From assembly GCF_963676685.1 (NCBI RefSeq), contig NC_092346.1:50187062-50251061 (forward strand): a stretch of 64,000 nucleotides of DNA, read 5' to 3'. Under the pieces are notes generated by a model, which did no database searches, was not told where the DNA came from, and was given only the letters and a program-made list of their open reading frames with translations. Positions 34,567 through 49,200 of the stretch are shown piece after piece. Numbering within the stretch: the first letter of the stretch is position 1; the number at the start of each line of letters is the position of its first letter. Source of the stretch: Mytilus edulis (taxonomy: Eukaryota > Mollusca > Bivalvia > Mytilida > Mytilidae). The translations under genes and the position numbers were made by a program.

Positions 34567-36544
34567 AGTATGACCGTAATATTAAAGTTTACAATTCAAG
34601 TATTTCATTCTTTATAGTTAAATCATATTAAAAGACAAACATTGAATCAGGGGGCCTATAAAAGCGCAACAAAGGACGAAATTACTAAACTCAGAAAGTA
34701 CAAGAACGATTGATAATGTTAAAATGTACACAAAAGAAAACCTGAAATCTTTACAATTTTAAACAGATAGTACATAAAAAAAAAACACAAACATTTCACC
34801 AAAACATGTGGAATCATTTAGTGAGAATTTGTAAATGAAAATTATTTAGATATCTCACCTTTGAAATATCTTTCGACATACTTCTACATGTTAACACTGA
34901 TACCATACATATATTGTAACATGTTCTTCCCTCTGAAGACAATTTAATCCTTTGACTTATAACTTTTTTTATCTGAGCGTCACTGATGAGTCTTATGTAG
35001 ACGAAACGCTCGTCTGGTGTATCAAATTAAATTCCTGGTGCCTTTTATAACTATAATGATAGATTCATTAACACTGATACCATACATATATTTTAACATG
35101 TTCTTCCCTTTGAAGACAATCCTAACGGCTCATTTTTTCAATGTTCTATGCCATCCAACTTTATGTGAAAAACTTTTTGGCTTTAATGGTATGAAATTAT
35201 AACCAGTGTTTAATTTAATTATTTTAGGGGCAATTACTCCTTAAAATATCATTGGACTATTTCGGACCAAATGTATCAAATATTCATCCTCACAATCAAC
35301 AATTTGTTTCAGTTCTTATACATCTATATTCTATTGTTTAAGAATAGATGCCTTAAGAAAGATCAAAACTAAGATGATGAACTTGACCTTGGTCTTTATT
35401 TGGAAGATATGTTTAATCACCATATATTTGATGATTACATTATACAGTTTTACGAGTTAAACTAAGGCCTGTATCAAGTAAGGAATATGACAGTTGCTTA
35501 ACATTCGTTTGATGTGTTTGATCCTTTGATTTTGCCATTTTATAAGGACATTTCCGATTAAGTTTTTTTTGTAATTTTACTTTATACCGCTTTACTTAAA
35601 AGGAAAGGGTTTATAACATTTTTTTGAATGTTACCGGACCAAAACTTTTCCTAACTTAAAAACAAACATTGTTTTAATCACTTTTTTTGTGTCGGAGGTG
35701 CGCAAAAAAAAAAACAGCTTAAGGGGGTTGGCGGGTCTAAATCATTTATATAGGATTTCTCTATATTTTTCTATAAATGAACTTTATCTTATAGTTAATA
35801 GAAAAATAAAATAAAAGTGGGGTCACCGTTCATTTGCGCTCACAATCTGCCTTCGAAAGAAGCATACATTTTTGTAAAGGTGGTTTTTTTCTGTTGAAGT
35901 AATAGGAGAAATAAAGGTAATATCGAAATAAAAAAAAGAAATTTATTACAGAAATCGCTAAAATTTTACAATAATTTAGTTTTAGTACAGCTTATATGGA
36001 AATTATATTAAAAAAGATAGGTCACCGATAAGTTGAAAAAGATATTTCAATTTTAGAGCCAAAAAATGGCATTTTTTCCACCAAAGGGAGATAATTTGGA
36101 ACTTTTTCAATGATGTATACATTTTGAAAGTCATCTGGGGCCAACACAAATTGATTGTTTTGAATGATTTTTGTACCATATGATAAAGTAACAACTACAA
36201 AAGGAAATAAATAAAATTTGTAATGAAAAACAAATGTTTGATTTTTTTCTGAAATTTTTATACCCTCGAACCTCCTTAAGGGAAGATTGGTTTTACAAGG
36301 AAAAGTGTTGGGTTACAGGCTGTGAGTTTTAGAATCGCAATAAGTGTTCGGTATCTTAAAATCAAAATTGCACTGTCATAATTCCGAAAAAATATGGTGC
36401 AAGAAAAGATGATAGTAGATAAAAAAAAATAGACAAAAATCAAAAGATCTTTCATCAGAAGTGACAACCATTTAATAATTCTAATAAACAACTAATTCAT
36501 CTCTTACTGGCATGCACATCCCGAGTATGGCTCGAGTCACTGAT

Positions 36545-38520
36545 GATAGTTATCAAAGGTACCAGGATTATAATTTAGTACGCCAGACGCGCGTTTCGTC
36601 TTCATAAGACTCATCATTGACGCTCATATCAAAATACTTATAAAGCCAAACAAGTACAAAGTTGAAGAGCAATGAGGATCCAAAATACAAAAAAGTGATG
36701 CCAAATACAGCTAAGGTAAGCTATGCCTGGGATAAGAAAATTCTTATTTTTTCGAAAAATTCAGAGTTTTGTAAACAGGAAATTTATGTCAATGACCTCA
36801 TTATTGATATTTACGTCAACACCGAAATTAGAGTCTTTTGTAGACGAAACGCGCGTCTGGCGTATATACAAAGTTTAATCCAAATATCTATGATGAGTTT
36901 ATGATAGCGCACAATAGGAATAAGACACAATAAGGAATAATATCGACTAGGGCTCAATTTGGACAAGGATACAATAAGAAATAGGACACAATCGGTAAGA
37001 ACCCTACAAGCAATATGAAAAATGTCAATACTTGACCCGTAAAAATTGCAAAATTTGTTAATTTTTCAAGTCTATCAAATGAATGTTAATTTTATCACTT
37101 TATGATAAGCTTGATATAATCTGGGTCCGTAGGTGCAGAATTTTTATGATATCCCTATTAAAGAGGGACAAAAAGATACCAGAGGGCATTCAAACTCATA
37201 AATAAAAAGTACACTGACAACGACATGGTTACAAAATAAAAAGACAAACAGTCAAACAATAGTACAAAACATAGAAAAATAAAGATTAAGCATCACGAAG
37301 CCAACCAAAAACTGGGGTGATATCAGGAGCTCAAGAAGGGTAGGCAGACCCTGCTCCTCATGTTGCACCCGTCTTGTTCCACATGTTATTAGAAACTCGG
37401 TAAATAGTCTAATTTGGTAGGTCACATATGTAAAAAGAGGATGGGATTGTACATTAGGACATCAGGAACATATCCGATATTTTCTGTGAAACTGATATTT
37501 CATAACGGTCAACCAACTCGTGATGGCGTCCTTAAAATTCACGAATGAGTGATTTCAACCTCCCCCTTTTTGAAACTCTTGGTTAAATAACCACCGTGTG
37601 AGCAACAACCCTCTATCAGAGAAACCATGGTAGGAAATACAAGTCCGGGAATATCGTATCAATTTGGAAATAATATATACTCCGTATTCAGGCGCTGCTG
37701 AAATGTTGCTACATAGAAATGGAAAGTTCAAAAGTTTTGTTTTCAACCGACATTCAGTTTCTCGATTAAGTCAAGATATGACGCAGCTTTTTGAATGGTT
37801 TTACACTAGTCATTTTTGATGTCCTTTATAGCTTAATGTTCGGTGTGAGCCAAGGCTCCAAATAGTTATCAAAGGTACCATGATTATAACTGAGTACACA
37901 AGACGCGCGTTTCGTCTACATAAGACTCATCAGTGACGCTCATGTCAAAATATTTATAAAGCCAAACAAGTACAAAGTTGAATAGCATTGAGGATCCAAA
38001 ATTCCAAAAAGTTGTGCCAAATAGGTCTACGGTAATCTATGCCTGTGATAAGAAAATCCTTAGTTTTTCGAAAAATTCAAACGTTTTGTAAACAGGAAAT
38101 TAATAAAAATGACCACATTATTGATATTCATGTCAACACCGAAGTGTTGACTACTGGGCTGGTGATACCCTCGGGGACGAAACGTTCACCAGCAGTGGCA
38201 TCGACCCAGTGGTGTAAATAGTTATCAAAGGTACCAGGATTATAATTGAGTACTCCAGACGCGCGTTTCGTTTACATAAGACTCATCAGTGACGCTCATG
38301 TCAAAATAATTATAAAGCCAAACAAGTACAAAGTTGAAGAGCATTGAGGATCCAAAATTCCAAAAAGTTGTGCCAAATAGGGTTACAGTAATCTATGCCT
38401 GGGATAAGAAAATCCTTAGTTTTTCGAAAAATTCAAACGTTTTGTAAACAGGAAATTAATAAAAATGACCACATTATTGATATTCATGTAAACACCGAAG
38501 TGTTGACTACTGGGCTGGTG
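36545..38520. repeat. Three neighbouring copies of a ~350 bp interspersed repeat
   Basis: Copies start with ATAGTTATCAAAGGTACCAG at 36545, 37862 and 38218; each has GACGAAACGCG (or complement), ACTCATCA, GAGGATCCAAAAT and a run to GATATTCATGT. An inverted copy is at about 60650-60968 and fragments lie at 9975-10050, 33150-33215 and 34980-35045. No coding value. Confidence 0.8.
37150..37545 (+). repeat. Interspersed repeat with GGTGATCTCAGGTGCTCCGG-type core
   Basis: About 390 bp family. Other copies: 56410-56790 (+), 53080-53510 (-), 13650-13965 (-), partial 2127-2310 (+), 12525-12670 (+), 27495-27640 (-), 61245-61410 (-). All share GACAACGCCATGGC-like and CACATGTGG-like words in fixed order. 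Confidence 0.8.
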
Positions 38521-40019
38521 ATGGGGAGTTGTCTCATTGGCACTCATACCACGTCTTCGTATATCTATCATCTATTTTGGTCCTCAATGCTCTTCAACTT
38601 CGTGCTTTAATTGACCTTCTTTAATTACTGATTTTATTCAGGCGACACTGACGAGTCTTTAACACGTGTCAAGTGATAAAAATTTGTGAAAAAAGGCCTG
38701 GCATCTATCATGAGTTCATTATCAGATTTATAATATTGAAATTAAGATCGAAGGGGAAGGGGGTGAGAAGTTGTGCTAGTATCATTTTCGTATATGAGAG
38801 CAAACCTGAGAATCCTACAATTTTCATAAAAAAATGCAAATCCGTCCTTCTCTCGCCGTTGGTATATATGAACATAAAAAATGATATTATCCAATATTTA
38901 TACTTGGTAAGGGACCGTTCAATATTTATCAGATGGATGGGCCGGTGCAAAATGGGGCGGGGCAAGCACTTTTTTTGTGGAAATATTTAGATGGGCAAGA
39001 ACTTTTTTTAAATATTTAGTAGATGGGCCACATTCCCCATTTCCATTCTCAATTTTACAATGGTGTCAAAAGATTTTATTCGTAAGTATACAGTGTATAT
39101 GTTGTTGATAACTGGTTTTGTAGTTTTTATCATACCTATTATCGCTTCTTTTTTTTCAGGTTTATCAGAATAAATATCAGTATTTAATTGACGTTTTCTA
39201 AGTCAGGAATATGAGAGTTGTTATCCATTCGTTTGGTGTGTTTGAGCTTTTGATTTTGCCATTTGATTAGGGACTTTCCGCGGAGTTTTACGTTTTACCG
39301 CTATACATAATTAAAATGAGTCACTTTCATTCGCAACATTCTATTTCAATTCTCTTTTGTTCAATTTTCATATGAAATTATGTAATCGTGAAATATCAAT
39401 CAAACATTGAAAAGAGAACAGCATTTTTTACAGAGAGTCGTAAAAATAAAACACAATATCTTCTTAACTAGTTTGTAGAGGGATAAAAAGAAATATTTCA
39501 GTAAAGTTTTATGGGATTCGAAGTGAGGAGAAAACTAGCAGACGTATGTATTTTCAAAATAATTAACGAAAATCAATAAGTGACGACCGCTTAATTACAG
39601 GCTCCTTACTTGATGTAAGCTCACATAGAATATCCAAACAATGAGCCCAAAACAATTATTAACCAACAATGTGTATTTGACTTCATCCAATGAATTGTTT
39701 TGCAAAACAATTTGGATTTCGATTTGAATACATTAAAGATTAATTGTTACGTTCAGAAGCTAGCTAAAGCTGATACATTATGATAAATTAATGAAGCTGT
39801 TAAATTTGATATTTGCCTTTTTGTGCTTCCTTGTTATATATTTGTTTGATTTTAAAGTGATCATTATTAGGCAACAACCATTTTCTTATCTGGTGGTGGG
39901 CTGGGATTTTCATTTTTTTTCAGAACCTTTTTTAGATAAAATATTTTTGTTCTTATGAGAAGGATGTTGCCTTATGTTGACTGCTGTACCCCTATTTTTG
40001 ATATTTTTACCTATTGTAA

Positions 40020-40160
40020 AAAATAGATATAGGAAGATGTGGTGTGAGTGCCAATGAGACAACTCTCCATACAAATAACAATTTAAAAAGTAAACCATTA
40101 TAGGTTAAAGTACGGCCTTCAACACGGAGCCTTGGCTCACACCGAACAACAAGCTATAAA
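40020..40160 (+). repeat. Interspersed repeat with TGCCAATGAGACAACTCTCC
   Basis: Begins near ATATAGGAAGATGTGGTGTG and runs through GGCCTTCAACACGGAGCC. Other copies: 11670-11790, 28080-28180, 42818-42865, 53937-54030, 62620-62680 (+), 57748-57808 and 38520-38555 (-). Confidence 0.8.
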
Positions 40161-41301
40161 GGGCTCCAAAATTACTAGTGTAAAACCATTCAAACGGGAA
40201 AACCAACGGTCTAATCTATATAAACAAAACGAGAAACACGTATGTATTACATAAACAAACGACAACTACTGTACATCAGATTCCTGACTTAGGACAGGTG
40301 CAAACATTTGCAGCGGTGTCTGTTTGTTTTGTTCACGCACCATTGTCAATATAATGGAAATTGATGCGACTATCATACAAGTGAGAGATTTAGCTAGCTA
40401 TTAATCCAGGTTCAATTCACCATTTTCTACATAAGAAAATGCCTGTACCAAGTCAGTAGTATGACAGCTGTTATCCGTTCGTTTGATGTGTTTGAGCGTT
40501 TTGCCATTTGATAATTGACTTTCCGTTTTGATTTTTCTTTTTAAAGTGGTGGTAACTATAGAGAAATACCACTATGTGTTTGAGCGTTTTGCCATTTGAT
40601 AATTGACTTTCCGTTTTGATTTTTCTTTTTTAAGTGGTGGTAACTATAACTACATTGAAAAAAAGAATAGCAACTATAGTTCAATAAAATATTATCTAAT
40701 CATAAAATCATGGACCTTATCCGTTGATATTTTTGAATATTAGACATAATTTTCATTGACAAAAAAAAATTATGAAGTGTCTGCATAGTCTCAATTTTTT
40801 ATTAGAAAATATTGCTAACAGAAATTAGAAAGCTAACCAGCAACTTTTTTTTCAATTCCAACTTCCCATACGCTGAAAGATAGATAAACCGATTTCTTCT
40901 TTTAATTTTTGTACATTAATTTCATTGTTTGAGTTCATGTAACGTATAAATACGTGGTTTAAATTTATTTCAAAAGTTTAGTTTCAACAAGTGTTTTCCA
41001 TGTCAAATCTTTGCCTTGAAAAATCTCAAAATGAAATTTTTTTAACAGATTTATAAACAAACATTACTAGTAGATGCATTTAAATACATTCAAAAGGATC
41101 CATGTTTGTAACTTATGCTATATTTTTTCAGACTATACCCTTGAATTAAACAAAAGTATAAATATGTCATTTAATTTTGAAATAACCAAACAGTTCTTTT
41201 AGAATCAGTTCATAGAATGGCTTTATATTATTACAACAGGTTGGTCCTTTCATTTTTAAAAAGAAACATTCCCTCTCAAAAAAGAAAAGTAGTAAAATTA
41301 G

Positions 41302-41912
41302 TATTGATTAAGTTGTGACTAGCGGGTTTAAAAAAAATGAGTTCATCATGCCAGTTAGACAGTCTTGTGAATTCAGCGATCCTGATGAAGGTAAAGATAG
41401 GAAAGCGTCTGAATGTATACAATTTATAAAGTGTTGTTTTGGTTGGTATTTTTGTATTGTCAAAGAGGTGTATGACATGGCATATTGAATACAAACTGAA
41501 AAAATTATGGAACAAAATGAAAGAGATAATTCTAGTCCCTTAAAGCTGAATGTTTGAAGGCCAAAGGTTGAACAAAAACAGTTAAAGACATATATGACCA
41601 GAGAGGATCTAAGGATAATAGCCAATTTACCTGTGATTAGCAAACCAAAGAATTCAATAGTTAATCAAAACTTGCTTGCCCTTTGGAGAAAATGCGCTCA
41701 CCATCAATTCTCAAATATCAATTTTGCTTGTAGTAATATGTACACTTGTTTTGCTTTTTATTTTTTATTAAAAAAAACACATAAAAAACAATGCCGAATC
41801 TTTTAAATTCATTATGACCTTTAATATACCTATATTATTATTCACAGGCCTATCTTACTGGCTAACGAATGAGCTTTTCTTTTAATCCGCTAGTCACAAC
41901 TTAATCGATACC
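41302..41912. mobile_element. MITE-like element with GATTAAGTTGTGACTAGCGG ends
   Basis: About 610 bp bounded by inverted ends of roughly 30 bp, at 41302-41332 and 41882-41912. Two overlapping short frames inside do not resemble a transposase. Confidence 0.6.
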
Positions 41913-43232
41913 AATTTTTCTGCACGACATGATTTCAACAATAAGTTTTTCGAGCTCGTCGGTGAGGATCGATTCTAAATAGATGAAAAACCATAAGGTA
42001 AAACAGAAGAGCTGACAAATCGAAAACATAAACAGCTGAGGAAACAAATTTCTTGAAGAGATAATAAACTGAAAAGAGCTTAAATCATAGCCAAATCCAA
42101 ACAAGGACTCATATATATTCCTTAATCTAAAATAATTTAAAACATTTATAATATCAAATTTCATTCCAACAATATCCATATGTTGTTGCCAGTACAGAAG
42201 GGGTGGCTACTGGGTAGCTGATCCCCTCAGGGATTCCACTAGCTGTGATATCGACCAAGTGGTATCAATGCACTCATCATGGAAACGAGGACACAGTGGT
42301 ATTTATGACATAAACGGTACCATTTTTTTTAAACGCCAGATGCGCATCTTGACACTAAATGTTCTTCAATCCTGCTCTAGCTAAAATAAATGAAAACCTA
42401 AAACACAAAACAACCGTTCAAAATCTGGTAAATCAAGAACATTGAAAGATTGATGAAACCAAAAAGGTTAAAGAGATGATGGAACAAAAACCCAAAGTCA
42501 AGTCCTGACAAGGAACAATAACTAAAATTGTTTATATATACATTGAATTTTTTAGACACTAAGGTTTTAACTCCCTCACCTTGACCTTAAATGGAATTGG
42601 CTATTTTCATGTCCGTTTTTGTCATTTAACTGTGTCAGTTCTTATTTACCCTTGGCTTTCAAATGTTCGTCTTCCTGATGAAAGTTAATTCAGGAAAGCG
42701 ATTCGGACGCAAAACATTTATAACGTATTGTTTTCATTTTGTAATAGAGTTTTAGGTAAAATACAAATACAGTAACTGTTGTTTAAGGTTGAAAATATCA
42801 AAAGTAGTAACTATATAGATATAGGAAGATGTGGTGTGAGTGCCAATGAGACAACTCTCCAGTATAGAAAGTAAGTAATAGGGGCAATGCGGTATGAGAT
42901 ACACTGACTGGGCTGTCGGTCCTATTGTGTGTACCTTATATTCACAAATTTAAGCGATATACTAAATGCGTAAGCATATTTCAGTGATTAAGGAGAGGGT
43001 CTATTATCAATTTGATCATATTTTATGGTAAAGCAAGACACATGGAGTGTATTCAATTACATTTCATAAGATCATATATATGTTGTAAGTGCTTGCTGAT
43101 ATCTTTGCATTTGTTTTATTTCTTTGAAAAGGCTTTTCACGATTAAGTCTGTCATTGAAATAGTGATAGTATAGTCAAGATATCATGATATATATGGGTC
43201 ACTGAGATAAAGGGGTTAGATTATATTACAAA

Positions 43233-43299
43233 ATGTTGAACTTGTTAAGTTATATTCTACTGTCTCTGTTAGTCTGTGATTTTAAGTTTATTGAATGTG
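43233..43299 (+). CDS. Gene D exon 1: signal peptide
   Basis: Encodes MLNLLSYILLSLLVCDFKFI then Glu-Cys and a split codon; donor GTATGT, phase 1. Hydrophobic core and a Cys-Gly end like genes B and C. No closer candidate was found upstream of the vWA exon. Confidence 0.68.
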
Positions 43300-46200
43300 G
43301 TATGTATTAATTACACTGCTGCTTTATCTTATATTGTGAGAAATTTTTTGCAGATCCATTTGTTTGCCATGAAGTGTGTAAGCCCGAGAACACAGTTATT
43401 TCCTAGTGTATTTCTTTTAGATAATAAATTCAAATTAAAAACAATCTCTCCATCTTTATCTCAAAACGATGTTCACATTGTAGTGTACTACTATTGGGAC
43501 AAGTAATACCAAACTATAGAAAAGTATACCAGTTTTAACTTAAATTGTGGACAATTCTATGTTAAGGGGGTCTAACATTCAGTTTCATAGCTTCAGACAT
43601 ACTACTTTTTGACCTTTTTATGCCCAATTTACGGCATTATGTTTTCTGGTCTGTGCGTCCGTTCGTCCGTTCGTCTGTCGCACTTCAGGTTAAAGTTTTT
43701 GGTCGAGATAGTTTTTGATGAAGTTGAAGTCAAATCAACTTGAAAATTTGTAAACATATTTCCTATGATATGATATTTCTAATTTTAATGCCAAATTAGA
43801 GATTTTATCCCATTTTCACGGTCCACTGAACATACAACATCATGTCTACAATAAATTGACGTAATAATAAACAGTTTATAAAACAAATCACACAGCTAAC
43901 AATTGAACAATCCAAAAAGTATCTGGGGTTAACTCATTGTGTTTTAATGGCTTGTTTTAGGTTATGAGATTGCAGAATTTACTGAACCGAAATACAAATA
44001 CATGGCAAAAACAAAACTAGCAACCATGTACAAAACACTACATAGAAAACTTAAGAAAGACCAATTCAAACCAAATGCCCGGACAAGATAAACTGATTCC
44101 TTTGATGGAACCCGTCACATCTCAATTGTAAAAAGACATATTCAATGATTTCAAAATGTGGAAAAGACGATTATATTGTGTCAATTAAATTATAATGGCG
44201 GTCTGACATTTTTGATTTTACGACTTCAAATATAATTATTTCAAAACCCTTGTTTCAAACATTTCTTCGTAAAGAGCAACCTCTTTTCATGGAAATTATG
44301 GCAGAAAACGGAAGTCTTTGTATATATTGTCGTCTGTGAGATAATATCTTATTCTAGTTGAAATTGGGAAAGTTCAATTCGTCTGATTTGTCGTAAAGTT
44401 CAGGTTGCACTTTTTAATTACAGCTGTTCTCAAACCACTTCTCTTTTGGTGAGAAATAGAATATTCATAGATTATTAATTTTGTTTACATACTGGTTCCC
44501 AGGTCTGATCTGTAGGCTGCATCTCATAGAGACATAACTTGAGAATGTTACCAGTAAATATACATCTGAATATTGTTTATTTTGAAAGATGTGGTAACCC
44601 CACAGTCGAAGTTGGGGTAGTTAAGAAATTTAGTGTTAGTTTAAACTCTTAGAAGTTCAAGGCATATAAACGTTGAAAATATACCGCACAGACCTATATT
44701 TTGACCTTTGAAAAAAATAGTAGTGCATATGAACTTTCCATTCTAGAATATGATTGTTTTCAAAACTTCCTAGTAAAAGTGGTACAGTTTTAGCCGTAAA
44801 GGGAGTTCCTATAGGAAAATGCATTGTCAATATTTACAGAAATGCAACCTTCAGGGTTTATTTGATTAAAAATGTTTAATTTTTTCCGAGAAAGAACGTT
44901 ATTTATGTAGCAGAACGTGAAGTTGAAGAATATAACTGGTTGCTATAGACGCCCCTGTATGTAGTCTACATTAAACGAATGAAAGTAAATAGTACAAGAC
45001 AACTAAAAGAGATCTTGACATATGATTACTGCTGTTCTTTTCCTTTTTTGTTTCCCTGTTTTAAAAAAACACTTTCACCAATAGATACAATAAGATTTAA
45101 ATAAAAATACTGTCAGTTTAACACGGCTGGTAATCTACACACGCAGAACATTTGGTTCTGCAATGAAAACCGTGAGAGGATTTTCCGGTTGTGCTTAAGT
45201 GGAGTAATTGTCACCGCTTCAAAAGGTATGTACATTTCTAAATCTCAATTTTCTTATTCAACTGATTAAAATATTAAAAATCAGAGAATGCTATGCTGTG
45301 GTGAATACTTTAACGAAGAAATACATGTAAAATTCACTGTGGTACGTAGAGTTGAACTCTTACAAAATCAGTTGCCCCACGAGATATTGCTTAAAAAAGT
45401 GACATTTCAATTTTGAAATGGTTCTATTTACAGACCTACAAGTTCAAATTTAGTTTTTTTTAGGGCAATGGGTATGCATGTTGTTTTTGGCGGCGTGAAC
45501 GCTGTCCGGTGTTGATAGACGTCTTCATAATTCCAAAAACTACATTTTTTTCATTAAGTCATGCGTGAGGGGATCGGTTCTGATTGAAGACATCGTGTAT
45601 GCGTGAGGGGAACTGCAAATTATATCTTTATATTCAAGCTATGAGTCGTTGAAACTTACCTAAATTAGGCTAGCTTGTTCATTAAAAAACACATAATAAT
45701 TAATATGTGTGCTTAGAAAAATTTATGAGATTGAATTATCAAATAAATTGTGGGAACCTAGGTTTAATAATATGTTTCACGAAGAATAAAAACAAAAAAT
45801 GTTGTCAACGATAACCAAAAATACTGCAGAGATGTTGGGGAGTATCTCATTCGTCTTGATTCGTCCTTTTCAAACCGCTCAACAATGTCCAAAAACAGTT
45901 CGAATGCAATATTGTTCAAAGGAAAACGTCCACTCTGTACTAAAATAAAATCAAAATTCTTTCCCTTTTCCCTACGTCTGAGAGTTTATCTAAAGCACTT
46001 TCAAAAACTTTATCTTCTTCCTCAATGTCTTCCATAAGGTCTTTCTCGTGGTCTACTACGTGGTCTTCTTCTATGACTTCGTCGTTGTCTAATACATGCT
46101 CTTCCTTATGGTCTTCCTCGAGGTTATCTTGGCTTTCATCGATGTTCGTGAATAATAAATTCTGTATATCTGCCTTTTTTGTTTCGAAAATTTCGTGATT

Positions 46201-49200
46201 TTGGGTGAACAGATTACGTCTAATATATATAGGTGTTGACGTTTTGATCGGCGATATACATTTCTTAAATATATGTGGTGATCTCTGTGACGTATATTTG
46301 ACGACAGGACTAGTCCTCTTTTCCTTTTTCCTTGGAACAATGGCATTTTCTGAAATTGAACAAACAATTAATAGTTTGATTTCATTGAATCAGTGATCAG
46401 TTTACATCTATTAAAGTATAAGGATAAATCTGTGCTTTTTAATCAGCATTGATCACATTTATTGAGTCAACAAAAGTCACAAAGCCAAAGATTAAAGAAA
46501 TGTGTGTCCTTCCCCTCACGCATTCACGATGTCCTCAATCAGAACCGATCCCCTCACGCATGACTTAATGAAAAAATGTAGTTTTTGGAATTATTAAGAC
46601 GTCTATCAACACCGGACAGCGTACACGCCGCCAAAAACAACATTCATACCCATTGGCCGAAAAAAAAACTAAATGTGAATACTAGGTCTGTAAATAGAAA
46701 CATTTCAAAATTGAAATGTCACTTATTTAGGCAATTTCTCGTGGGGCAACTGATTTTGTAAGAGTTCAACTCTACGTACAACAGTGAATGATACATGTAT
46801 CTCTTCGTTAAAGTATTCACCACATCATAGCATTCTCTGATTTACAATATTTTGTTCAGTTGAATAAGAAAATTGAGATTTAGAAATGTACATACCTTTT
46901 GAAGCGGTGACAATTACTCCACTCAAGCACAACCGGAAAATCCTCTCACGGTTTTCATTGCAGAACCAAATGTTCTGCGTGTGTAGATTACCAGCCGTGT
47001 TTAAGGAAAAGTTATACTTTTTAAATAAGCTTGTTATTTCCACACGTAATTTGATTAACCATGAACCGTAGTGTTCAATGCTGATGAAATAAATGACTGA
47101 TTTTTAATCATATCAATTAATTTGACTATTCATGCATATTTCAGCTTGTCATGACAAAGTAGACTTAGTTTATCTTGTCGATTCATCCGGGTCCGTTGGA
47201 TCAATAAATTTCAATAAGGAAAAAGAATTCATCAACAATTCCCTTTCACAATTCGTTATTGGATATAATGATGCCCTTGTGGGTGTTGTTGCGTTTTCAA
47301 CGGTTCCACATGAACAGTTTAAACTCAACGCATTTCTTGACAAACCTGCTTTAAAGTATGCAATTACAAAAATTCCATATTTGACTGGAAACACACACAC
47401 AGCTGAGGCCATTAATTTCGTCAATAATCATATGTTTATACCTTCCGCTGGAGACAGACCAGATGCACAAAACATATTGGTGGTTCTCACAGATGGACGG
47501 TCAGGTGATCCTGCTAAAACACTTCAAGAGGCTAATCGACTTAAACAAAGGAACACTGTTATTATAGCTGTAGGAATAGGGTCTGGTGCTTCAAAATCCG
47601 AACTAAATGGCCTGGTGTCCAATCCTGCATATGTATTTTTTGTAAATGATTTTGATGCTTTGAAGCAAATTCATGATGCTGTCCATTCAGTAGCATGTAA
47701 TCTTGGTAAGCATAATTTTATTTAAATAAAGATAGCTTGATTTTGAAACAATAGATTAATGATGATAATGTTAATAAAGATAGCATTAATAAAACTATAA
47801 AATATGTATATACATATATATCGGAGGGTCGTTGTATCTGACACAAATTAAGGCTTAGAAAATAAGCACGTCTGTTTGCAATGATACTTGTATTGGAACT
47901 CTGAATAGCTAACGTCACAACAATGGTTACGTCGTGTACAAAGAGAGCGGTAGCGGGAACACCTCATGTGTAATTCTTAACATTCTAGGGGCCCGTAAAT
48001 GAATTTAAATACAATTAAATGAAAATAAATTATAAACATTTCACTTTGAATTACTGTCTCTGATAAATATAAAACTTTGAATATCTTTAACTGTCTTTGA
48101 TAATGATCACGAATCAAATAAAATTATTTCAGTCTGTAATAAGGCACGATCAGTTAACAGTCCATAAAATTATACGATAGTCTCATTTGGTCCACATTTT
48201 TATCTTTTCTTTTGCATCGGCCTTCGGTCCTCCTGCGGGCAGTATTTCTTCACGGTCCTATATATTCTTCAGTTGTTAGTTCTAGCGGATATAATATAGC
48301 GGTTCCTTTTTAAGTCTTTTAATAACATTTTCTTTTCTCCATTTTGAAATCTCTTTGTTCACTGGTAAAGGTGTGTGATCATCTTTCCGGGATAAAGTAT
48401 CGAAATGTCTGTTGTCATTGTTACTTATACATGTCTTCTGATATGAATCGAATACTTTCTTCTCGTCAATATGTTCAATACCAAATGATTCTGTCTTCCA
48501 TAACTTCTCCGGGTTGCATTCTTATGTCTTTTGTGATATTCTTACATTCATTGTAGATGTGTGCTGGTTATTGTAGCTTGATGTACCGTGAATTGGTCCT
48601 GATAATAAATATCCAATTCTTGATTTCACGGCAGTAGGTCCCTTGCCTCTAATGACATGGTTTTCTACAATTGACCAATACTAGTCGGCTCCTACGAGTA
48701 CTGAGACTTGAAAATTGTCGTTCGCGTTAACTGGATGTGCGAGTTTTATCCCGGATAAGTACAATAATTTAGCAGCTTTGCGGATGTAAGTTTTGAGCGG
48801 TGCGGCGATTTCTGGTACGAACAACACTCTGATCGGCAGTTGTCCTTCATCAGTAAGCAAATAAATAATTCTAGTTTTTAAGTTTCTAATTCTTGTACTT
48901 TCTGCACTGTCCCCAAATCCGGATAAGTTTAAAGTCTCTGTGCCAGTTATTGATAACTGTAATTTAGCGGCTAGGTCTTCTGTGACGACCTATGTGCTCC
49001 TTCATCAAAAAGAATGTTGGCATCTGAACAGTATCGTCCCGATCTTACAGGATTAATTGCAGTTTTGAGCAAAACATTTGTGGTTGCCTGTGAATGTAAA
49101 ATTGTGTCCGGTTCTTTCGCGTTGTTTTGTATGGTACTTACGTTTACACTGTCTATATTATCATTTTGTGTATTCTCTTTACATAAACTCGTGTGATGAC

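Larger units (their letters stand above)
34567..43232. other. Spacer between genes C and D
   Basis: 8.7 kb without a supportable gene. It holds the 36545-38520 repeat cluster, repeats at 37150 and 40020, a shared repeat word at 39200-39300 and 40375-40540, and the MITE-like element at 41302-41912. The remaining frames are short and lack recognisable motifs. Confidence 0.6.

Noticed and set aside
38673..38990. 105-codon open frame on + strand with overlapping minus frame
   Set aside because: AT-rich, no motif, no splice or promoter support, flanked by repeats.
41276..41643. Overlapping minus-strand open frames of about 80 and 110 codons
   Set aside because: They fall mostly inside the MITE-like element 41302-41912 and have no transposase or other motif.
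43354..43377. Possible 24 nt phase 1-1 micro-exon of gene D after TTTTTTGCAG
   Set aside because: Phase and borders fit, but the intron before it would be only 54 bp, the exon lies beside a dispersed repeat, and no paralogue has it. Kept out of the gene model; RNA reads could revive it.
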